Below, one piece after another: positions 55,907-64,000 of a stretch of DNA of 64,000 nucleotides. Made by a program: the position numbers and the translations under genes. The notes below the pieces were generated by a model that saw only the letters and a list, made by a program, of their open reading frames with translations, did not search any database and was not told the origin of the DNA. Positions within the stretch are counted from its first letter, which is position 1. Every line of letters starts with the position of its first letter. This stretch comes from Cyanodermella asteris (taxonomy: Eukaryota > Ascomycota > Lecanoromycetes > Ostropales > Stictidaceae), in assembly GCA_900618795.1 (NCBI GenBank), contig UYJD01000002.1, positions 1,814,908 to 1,878,907 on the forward strand, in the 5' to 3' direction.

Positions 55907-58900
55907 TTCACGGTCAACGCGGTGTACCGAAATTCCTGTTCCAAGTGTTGTGGGCACCAAAAGCGTCGATAGCTGGAAGGTTCATTTCTGGACGTGCTGA
56001 GAAGACGGTTGCCACGTCGAGCATGTGCTGGGATGGGTGGCGACTTGTTCCTCGGGATACCAACCATAGACTCAGTGTTGTGGAATAGCCGGTGCAGCCC
56101 TGGTAGAAGAGGATATGCGCGAGGTGTTGGCAGTCCAGACCAGTGCTGGTTCGAGATGGTTGTGCGTCCACTTGCATTTCTGAGGTTGGATTTGCTGGCA
56201 ATACCAGCTGTAATGGAAAGTTTATCATCGAGTCCACATTCCCGCGCCGGCTAAATATTGGAGCGTGCGCAGATAGACTGCGATCGAGCCGATCACGGCG
56301 GCAACTTAAGCGCATAGCATACCGTATCAGCTCAATCAGTGATTTCAGATCAACGGTTTGAGCGATTCGGCCATGGGTGAGCAGACCTGCAATGGCGGCT
56401 GAATCCAAACGAACACAAGAGAGCCAAAGTTTGATTGGCCGATCGACGGTGGGCGTTGAGCAACGGTCCGAAGCACATGGACGTATGGTCGTCGAAAGGC
56501 GATGGCTTCAGCTTCGAGTTGCTGGGACCTGACAGCTAGTAAGTCTACCACCTATCAGATCAGTTGTTAGTAGCTGCAACAGTGAAGTGTTGCTGCAGCC
56601 GAGCGACGTTGACCGGTGGTGGTCGTGGTGGGAAAGTTCGAGACAGATTTCAGAGTTCCGGCGGACCGGATGGATAACGCAAGCCACACTGAACCAGGGT
56701 ACAGTGCCATGACACGACCTCAACCATCGTCACGGCGCAATAGCTTATGAGCTGGCATGCGCTTGTGGCAGCCCTGACCAACTGATTTGAGGCAGCATGC
56801 GGCCGAGAAGTCTGCGCGTAACGAGCAGAGCGGCCAGCTGTTCTCGTTGCTGCCCAAGCCAGTCGAAACGAGGCCGGCAAGTGGAGAACAGTAATGACGA
56901 GTGGAGGACTCGACGTTGTTCCGTAGCTGGATGAAGTTGTCGATACAGTCGACCGACCATACGGGCTAGACAGCGACCACCCGAGCATGCGACTTGGCAA
57001 GCTTAAAGCGATTGAAGTGCATGGTCAGCTCAAGCCGCTACGCGCAGCGACCAAACGTTATTGCCGCGGACACGCAACTAGTGCCCACAAGCCCCGGTGC
57101 GGAAATTGCATCTCCTCTACACGTTGGTCAGGCCAGATTCCGAACGACTGAAGTGCAGCGTTCTGGGTCACGGGATTGCATTTCAAGTGCTTCACGTTGC
57201 TCTCCCCCGCATTCGTACGTGCATCGCTCGCCTGAGCCTGAACGAGTGGACGTGCCGTTAAAGCGCGCGTTTGACCGGGAGTCGTCCGGTCGACGCGGAC
57301 AAATAGCCCGGACATGCCGGACGCTTAATGTGAGTGCGAGGGGGAGAAGACCGCATGTGGGTGCACCACTTTCTTCGTAGCCGCGCACTGACGAATGAGG
57401 TCGACGTAGGCCGACATGTTCAACCTGCAGCAAGCCAACACAGCTTCATGCATGTCGCCTGCGCAAACCAAGACACCAGTTGTGATGAAGCACTACGCCG
57501 TACTGTACTGGTGTAGCTGCAGTCGGCCATACGGCGGTGTTTGACGCGTTGACGGGCAAAAGGGCATCACATGCTGTGAGAGGACCAGCCTTACACGACG
57601 AATGGTCGACTGGACGCAGCCGGGGCTGCATCGGGGGCCAGTAGTGAGCTGCGCGACTGCGTCCGTCTTGTCGTTTAAGCTTTCGTCAGGCAGCCCGTGA
57701 TGGGGTCCGGCGTCAAAATTGTGCATGGGCAGCAGGCCGAATCAGGTAATATGGTCATTCGACAACGTTTCTCGGCGGGTATCCCTGTTCTGCAGGCGGT
57801 TCAACCGACCAACCAGCTGTGGCAGAGCTTCGAAGTCGGCACAGGGGACATTCTGTGCAGTCAATGTGGGTGCAGTCGCCGGCCAGTCTTCTGTCTTGTC
57901 GCGTTCTGCAGGCCGCATCTCTCTGCCGGTTGGTGCTGGCTTGGCGGCCTGACGACAGGCCGAGTAGTCGCTTCCCCCGCAGGAGCGCTCACAGTCCAAG
58001 ATGCTCGCAGTGCCACAAACATTCATCTACTCCTAGCCATCCATGCAAGTATGCCTGAGCTCGAGAATACCTTGGTCGTAGTGCCTATGGCTGCTCGTCT
58101 GCACCGGGTGCGACATGTTGGCGCAAGAAACATTCCAGCTGGTGGCGCTGGAACCAGTTGGCTGCATTCTAAGCTCCTGCCACAAAGGAGGCTAATTGCG
58201 AAATCCCAGATTAATAACAGCGGTAGTCTGCAGCAAAGCTGTTCGCGATTTGTGGCCTTGGGCAGCATTTCCTCTTACATTCTCGCCATCACAAGGGTTG
58301 GTGCCATGGTAGAGCTCGGAGCAGACGATTCGGTGGCCTGGCTTTCGGTGCTCCTGCTGGCAATCGGATGCGTTGTCACCATCGACCACAGCGCTGGCCG
58401 AAGCTGAGAGACTCCTGTGTGCGGTTTGCATCTGGTCAGGTTTGCCACGTTTGTCGCACGCGGCTGACGGGAGCCTGCCGTCACTGCCCGCAAGGGCTGA
58501 GTCCAACCAGTGGTAGGCTTGAAGCCAATCACTTGGGCCTGCTCGTGCTGATGCGGTATGTATGTATCCAGGTACTAGATTCTCAAGGCCTGGCATGTTC
58601 TTTGTGTTAAACGCAAGGCAAGGCACACAACGGATGTCTTGCGATGATGCCCATTTCGAAGCTCGACGCGCACAGTCGTGTTGCTGAGAACAACTAGACC
58701 CGAGCTGTCGGCCCGAGCTCAGATGACTGGTCCATGGTCAATTGCGTCGAGCAGGGGCTTTCTGACAAGGCTCGAACTAGCGAAATCCGGTAGCTCTGAG
58801 CTACCACGTCCAATGATCTGTATAGAGGGGTTCAAGCGTCATGACCGAGGTCTTCTGCCATTCGGCAGAGCGGCTCTGATGTCGCATCAATCACCTTGCC

Positions 58901-60657
58901 AATTTGGAATAGCATAGTCCGGCATGAAAAGTAATCGGTTTCTCCGGAAGCTGTGACCACCATCACTGCTTTGCTGTCAAGTTGGCTCCGTGTCGGGTGT
59001 CCTCGCCAGCGAGAGACCGTCCTGACTAGATTGATCCGGTGTCTATCAACCGTGTACATCGTCACAAGAGACCGCAAGCTCCAGTGCTAACTTGCGGGTC
59101 GAGCTGCGGCGACATGTCCCGGTTGTGGTGACAAGAGTGAGCCGAAAGGATGGAGGCTGACGGGTTCTGCAGGGAAACCCGGGTCCTGTGCAACAGCCTC
59201 CTTAGCCGCACAACCAACATGAACAACTTGTGGTGCTCAAGTGCCACAAAAACGGCGAAGATAGTCGCAAGAGCCCACCATTTGCTTGCATTTGCACTTC
59301 GCTCGAATGACGCATGGGCTCAGCTGCGCCGTAACAACAAAGCCGGCGTATGGACTGGCCCCACAACAACAGAGGCGTCCTCTGGAGTGTTTATCTCGAC
59401 CCTTGAGCAGACGCACCAGTCTTCTAGCTTGGCCGGCAGAGCCTATTGTGGCCGATCCCAGCTTGGCCGTTTCGTCAGTTGTGGTCCCAGTTATTCTCTC
59501 CGTGCGCAGCAGTCGCTCTCGACCAGATGTGGGATCTGGTGCAGACAGGGAGGACCACATAACCGATCCTTCGCTTGCACTGACGCTTAACGAAGATTGT
59601 GAGAAGACCTCGTTTCCCATGTGTTGTGACCGTGCTGCCACGGTTGCGTAGCGCTGCACGTTGCCCGCTCAAAGAGCCAAGATTCGCCCACAAAAGCCTC
59701 TCGGGGGGAAATTTGAAGACGCCGATGGTGAGAAGGCTGATAAGTCAGTTTTCTAACCGTCACCCTGATCTCCAAGCGCTGGCTCGAGTAAGGCATAATC
59801 CTGTGCAGTCCCGCTAGGGCTTTGTGGTGATCATGCTCCATGCTCCACACTCCTTTTTCTCGGGCTTCACACCCCTTAGCGCCATACGCCTTGCATTCGG
59901 CACTGCATCAATGGGTGGATTTGAGGACCACAAGTCGGAAGGGCCGCCCGTCAGATACACTGAGTCGACCCAGAGGGCCAATCTTTTCTGCATCCACATT
60001 CTTGCGCGGGTCGATGGCGGGCACTATCCGGACAGCCTGATATTCACTCTGGGGGTGGGCTTCGACGGCACACTTTTGCCAGCACGCTCCGATTCAACAG
60101 GCTGCCCTGCCGCTCGACTGCCGTCCTGTCCTGTCCCGTCCCAGCCTAATCCAGCGACCGTCAATCTCGAGACTCGCAAGAACGCTCGCCCGCCCGATCT
60201 GTTGGGCGTTGTCGGCTGCCTACCCCCCACGACCAGTTGCCCTCAGAGGCATCTCGCAGCGTACCCTGAATCGCTCGCAGCCTTGTCGATAGCATCTGCC
60301 GAGCGGAAAAGACCTGCAGGAGGCTGAGTTATAAGACACACGTGGATGGACGAGCGTCTGACATTGACTACCGACCGCCTGCTGCAGCGGTACCAAACTT
60401 CGAATCGACAACGCCTGGTCGACCAAGACACAATAGCCGCCAGGACCGAGCCTCGATCCGCTCTCGAAGCTCGCTACATCGACATTTGAGACGTGAGACA
60501 GTCGACGTGCACGTTGCTCAATTGCAGTGAATGCTATTAGCGGGGCTTTTCGCAATTCTCCTCGTCCGCCTTTGTGTCAAGCTGTTTTGCCTTTTCACCT
60601 TGCACCCGTCGCAAGTGTTGTGAATAGCAGCGGTACTAGCGGTTTCAGGCCATCACG
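55907..60657. other. 4.8-kb stretch without a recognisable gene
   Basis: The largest gene-free block. A 236-codon frame (57697-58407) lacks an ATG in its first codon and shows no motif. Many frames overlap on both strands, as expected by chance at this base composition. No transposon, tRNA or repeat was recognised. Confidence 0.5.
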
Positions 60658-61453
60658 ATGGCCAATCCCAGCTCGCCCAGTGGAGGACCCGGTGCGCAAA
60701 CCTGGCAACAAAGACTCGATGGTGCGTGTTCGACGTGGCGGCGGGATGCTCAGAAGCTTCCAGACCGGCCAATGCTTTGATGAGAGGGCAAGACTGACAC
60801 AGCCAACCAGAACATTGTCGGAGTGTTGGGGCTAGCCAGCCGACGTATGAGATCTTGAGCGATCGCAGAGGTGAGTGGGCTATACCTGTTCCTTGGTGGC
60901 TTTCAGCCAGAGTGACGATGCCGCAAGTCGGCCCTCCCAAGGGTCGAATCAAGCTCATGATCTGGCTCTGTGAGGAAGGCGGTCAGCGACTGGGGTGACC
61001 CTGATCCACTTGTGCTCGCCACGCGGTAGGATACTGACTAACGATTGCATAGGAGGACGCACGGCCTGGTCTGCCACTGTCAGGGTCGCGTCGCTGCAGC
61101 AGATGTTCAGCGCTCGCTTCTGGTATGACGGCCAATACGTCAACAATGCTAAAGAGGATGCCGCGGAAGTGGCCATCAAATATTACCAGAACGGCCCACA
61201 AGTCGGACCCTCGTTGTCGTCGGGAGGAGCGGGACCTGGGGCTGGGCCATCTGGAACAGGTGGCAATGGTGGTGCCCCTGGCGGCGGCCTCAACCTCAGA
61301 GGCGGCGCTGCCGGCCCAGCTTTCAGCGCATCGAGCTTGCTGCCCAACTTTGCATCGTCGACGACTCAGCAGCATCGAGCCAGTGACTTTGGAGTCGTCG
61401 CTGCTCGAACGCCCGGTCCGCAGCCTGGGGGACAGAAACCCAGTGGCTGGTAG
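60658..61453 (+). CDS. Small protein with one double-stranded-RNA-binding domain
   Basis: Modelled as exons 60658-60725, 60803-60870 and 61053-61453 (178 aa). The dsRBD spans the exon 2/3 join: SQPTYEILSDRRG (exon 2) and GRTAWSATVRVASLQQM, FSARFWYDGQYVNNAKEDAAEVAIKYYQ (exon 3), with the helix-beta3-helix pattern and the basic/Ala-rich last helix. The tail is Gly/Pro/Ser-rich and ends KPSGW. The last intron is firm (GTGAGT, CTGACTAAC branch site, TAG). The first is not: the good donor at 60722 (GTGCGT) gives the wrong frame for exon 2, and only the weaker GTGTTC at 60726 keeps it. A one-base error there or an unseen exon is possible. Role unknown; likely RNA binding in the nucleus or cytosol. 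Confidence 0.7.
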
Positions 61454-62218
61454 TTGCATGCAGCTGCTTTGGGCCGCAGCACAGGTGAAAAGTCGACAAG
61501 GGCAGGCAAGCTGTATTCTATCGCGGGAGGTCATCTGTACGATATTACCCAAGGCAATCAAATCACACCTGGCAAGTGCCTGGGCAGATGAGGGGACCAG
61601 GAATGGCCACAAGCCCGTGCTGGAGCTTCGACTCGGCAGCAAAGCTCTGGAGCTCTAAGCTCCTGCGGAGACTCACAGCTTCACAAGTCCGGCCAATGCA
61701 ATGCAGAGCTCTCGAGTTGAGGCGAAGCAGAATGAGAGCGAGCTGGCTGAGAGCCATACGCAGAAGCGACCAGGATGGCACGGACGGTCGAGGGTGACAA
61801 GCGCGGGAAGCGTAGCAAACAATGAAGTTTAGGTGTTTATTCCTGAGCCTGAAGCGCCCTCGAATCGTCTCAATCAGATAAATGATTCCGCATCTCGTTG
61901 ATCGCCCGCCTGCTTTGCCGACCCGCACGATCTGCCGGGGCTTGAGTGCCGCCGCTCCGAGCACGCTCGAGGCTCCAGGGGGGCCGTTTGGGGACTCGGT
62001 GGGAACTTAGTTGGAACTTAGGGGGCTCGAGGCCGCCCGCTGACTGTTGACTTTCGCCCATCCAGCATCCGCGGCTCAGCTGTCGGCGTAGCATCTGCAC
62101 CACGGCATTCACCCCCGCGACTTCGGATCTCGTCTGTCGGTGTCGCTGTGCCATGGAGACGCCAGGCGCATCCTGCTCGTGACTTATTCTTGCCTTGCAT
62201 CCTTAGCGTTACTGCATC
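61454..62218. other. Intergenic, no gene seen
   Basis: 3' flank of the dsRBD gene and promoter of AFG1. Short frames only. Confidence 0.65.
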
Positions 62219-63895
62219 ATGAGCGTTCATAGCACCACCTCCCGCCACCTCGCCAGAAGCATAGTTTCGTCGGATATTTCTCTCGCCAGGTCTCGCTCTG
62301 CCTCGAGGATCGCATCCCGTCGCTATGTTTGTACGTCTTGTCGGCAAGGCGGAAAGAGTAGGGACAGCATCGCTGCTTCCAGAGGGTCGGACGTGACGAG
62401 GACATACCCATTGAAGCGAGCCCGAGAGATTGGCCTGAGAACCTTTTCCGCCTCGTCCTCCAGAAAAGCTCCCGACATTGGACCACTCGCAACCTACGAT
62501 GATCGCGTCGAGTCGGGGCGTCTGCGTGACGATGAGCATCAACGCAGTATCGTCGAGCACCTGCAAGACCTGCACGACATGCTCAAGGACTATACACCTC
62601 CAGCTGTCGTTCGTCCAAACATCTCAGATCTGAAACCCTCGAAAGGTTTCTTTGGCCTCTTTGCTGGGAAGAAGCAGCCGCCCCCGAAAGCTGAACTGCC
62701 TGCGAACCTACCGAAAGGCCTTTATATGTATGGAGATGTTGGTTCGGGGAAGACGACGTTGATGGATCTGTTCTACGACACGCTGCCACCCAATATAACA
62801 AGCAAGACACGCATTCACTTCCACAACTTCATGCAGGAGGTTCACAAATCAATGCACAAAATCAAGGCCGAGAACGGAACCGATGTCGACGCAATTCTGT
62901 TTGTCGCAGCGGAAATGGCCGAGCGGGGGTCAGTCATGTGTTTCGACGAATTCCAGTGCACTGATGTTGCCGACGCAATGATTTTGAGACGTCTGGTGGA
63001 GGGGCTCATGTCGCACGGTGTTGTCGTCGTGACGACGTCCAATCGGCATCCCGATGAGCTATATCAGAACGGTATCCAGAGGCGTTCTTTCATTCCATGC
63101 ATCGATCTGTTGAAGCGTCAACTACGAATCCTCAACCTCGATTCACACACAGACTACAGGAAGATGCCCCGGCCGCCGTCCGGAGTATATCATTTTCCTT
63201 TGGACAAAGCTGCCGAATCGCATGCGAAGAAGTGGTTCAGGTTTCTTGGAGATCCTGTTTCGGACGAACCTCATGAAGCTACACATGAAGTCTGGGGTCG
63301 CGAAGTTCGTGTCCCCAAGGCAAGCGGCAAGTGTGCTTGGTTCGACTTTAATCAGCTTCTTGGGCGCGCAACGAGTGCCGCCGATTATATTGAGCTCATG
63401 AAATATTACGAGGCCTTCATCGTCACCAATGTGCCAGCAATGACATATCGAGAGAAGGATCTGGCGAGGAGATTCATCACCTTCATCGACGCTGTATACG
63501 AAAGCAGGGCTAAGCTGGTACTGACGACGCAAGTCCCCCTTTTCGAGCTGTTTCTGAGCCCCGAGGAAATCGAGAAAGCTTTAGAGAAGGCAGGCGATAG
63601 CGCAGACGAGAGGTTGAGGAAGGCTGCAACCAAGGGACACGACGAACACAGTCTGGATAGCGCATCACGGATCATGATGGACGATCTCGGCTTGAACATT
63701 GAGATCATGGCGAAGAGCGGCACCTTCAGCGGTGATGAGGAGAGATTTGCGTTTGCAAGAGCACTGAGCAGATTGAGCGAAATGGGTAGCAAGGAATGGG
63801 TTGAACGAGGCATGGGTTTGGAAGGGAAGGGCGGAAAAGATGAAGCCGAAAAATGGCGCAAGGTCAGAAGCGCTTGGCGCCAGGACAATTCTTGA
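62219..63895 (+). CDS. AFG1: Mitochondrial AAA-type ATPase Afg1/LACE1
   Basis: Single exon, 558 aa. The first 80 residues are Arg/Ser-rich without acidic clusters (HLARSIVSS, SASRIASRRYV, LRTFSASSSRKAP), a typical mitochondrial leader. The ATPase has YGDVGSGKTTLMDLFYD (Walker A, 171-180), FHNFMQEVHKSMH, VMCFDEFQCTDVADAMILRR (Walker B, 239-246) and VVVVTTSNRHPDELYQNGIQ, then the family C-terminal part with FDFNQLLG, ADYIEL and ARRFITFIDAVYE. Afg1 is a membrane-associated matrix ATPase that helps clear misfolded respiratory-chain subunits. Two stretches (LFAGKKQPPP and the Gly/Lys-rich C-terminus) are usual fungal additions. Start is the first Met and gives the leader. Confidence 0.96.
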   Translation: MSVHSTTSRHLARSIVSSDISLARSRSASRIASRRYVCTSCRQGGKSRDSIAASRGSDVTRTYPLKRAREIGLRTFSASSSRKAPDIGPLATYDDRVESGRLRDDEHQRSIVEHLQDLHDMLKDYTPPAVVRPNISDLKPSKGFFGLFAGKKQPPPKAELPANLPKGLYMYGDVGSGKTTLMDLFYDTLPPNITSKTRIHFHNFMQEVHKSMHKIKAENGTDVDAILFVAAEMAERGSVMCFDEFQCTDVADAMILRRLVEGLMSHGVVVVTTSNRHPDELYQNGIQRRSFIPCIDLLKRQLRILNLDSHTDYRKMPRPPSGVYHFPLDKAAESHAKKWFRFLGDPVSDEPHEATHEVWGREVRVPKASGKCAWFDFNQLLGRATSAADYIELMKYYEAFIVTNVPAMTYREKDLARRFITFIDAVYESRAKLVLTTQVPLFELFLSPEEIEKALEKAGDSADERLRKAATKGHDEHSLDSASRIMMDDLGLNIEIMAKSGTFSGDEERFAFARALSRLSEMGSKEWVERGMGLEGKGGKDEAEKWRKVRSAWRQDNS

Positions 63896-63980
63896 ATGCT
63901 GGCCATCAAGACCTGCCTTTGAACGGTGTACTTACTAGCCTGGAGTTGCTAATGTGGCTTGCGGGGGGCTGGGACCGTTC

Positions 63981-63986
63981 AATAAA
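63981..63986 (+). terminator. Probable AFG1 polyadenylation signal
   Basis: AATAAA lies 86 nt after the AFG1 stop. Match to the canonical signal only. Confidence 0.45.
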
Positions 63987-64000
63987 GTCAGTATCTGAAA

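Noticed and set aside
57697-58407. 236-codon frame in the large gene-free block
   Set aside because: No motif, and frames of similar size overlap on the other strand; length alone is not sufficient at this base composition.

Overview
The window reads as nuclear DNA of a filamentous ascomycete (Pezizomycotina, most likely Dothideomycetes). Genes are short-spaced on both strands, introns are few and small (about 47-95 nt) with GT-AG ends and CTGAC/CTAAC-like branch sites, and the gene set is typical of moulds: a PSTAIRE Cdk1 with the fungal insert, a Msb2-type signalling mucin, a secreted GMC oxidoreductase, Enp2, Prp45 and Afg1. The exact taxon is an inference.

Layout. The left edge (1-about 350) carries an 8-bp satellite array and a block of alien base composition, probably a transposon end. 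Then come a DUF1275 membrane protein (-), an isocitrate-lyase-superfamily C-C lyase with one frame break (+), an F-box-like orphan (+), ribosome-biogenesis factor Enp2 (-), a 25-N assembly gap, a calpain-like protease (-) and Cdk1 (-). Divergent from Cdk1 is an ALKBH1-type dioxygenase, followed by an amidase, a candidate Pol III-type structured RNA, a MATE-like membrane protein, a GH16-like secreted glucanase (-), Prp45/SNW1 (+), a Gfa/CENP-V zinc protein (-), a GMC oxidoreductase (+), a frame-broken orphan flanked by minisatellites, an Npy1-type NADH pyrophosphatase (-), MSB2 (-), an AcpS-like phosphopantetheinyl transferase with a long extra tail (+), a second 25-N gap, a large orphan (+), a single-dsRBD protein (+) and the mitochondrial ATPase Afg1 (+).

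The genes look like ordinary core chromosome content, not a pathway cluster. Nuclear RNA and ribosome functions (Enp2, Prp45, dsRBD protein, ALKBH1-like), mitochondrial upkeep (Afg1, AcpS-like) and cell-surface or secreted functions (Msb2, GH16, GMC) are simply neighbours.

The least conventional parts are outside the genes: a region at 25228-25471 with A-box and B-box motifs, four nested or tandem hairpins (one with a UNCG-type loop), a strong G-quadruplex tract and a T6 stop; and a degenerate 12-bp minisatellite found at three places, two of which flank the broken orphan gene in opposite orientations. Several one-base frame conflicts lie in or beside homopolymers or short repeats and may be sequencing errors. 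Large gene-free stretches (2567-5982, 7184-11377, 45621-49401, 51017-54130, 55907-60657) hold nothing I can name.
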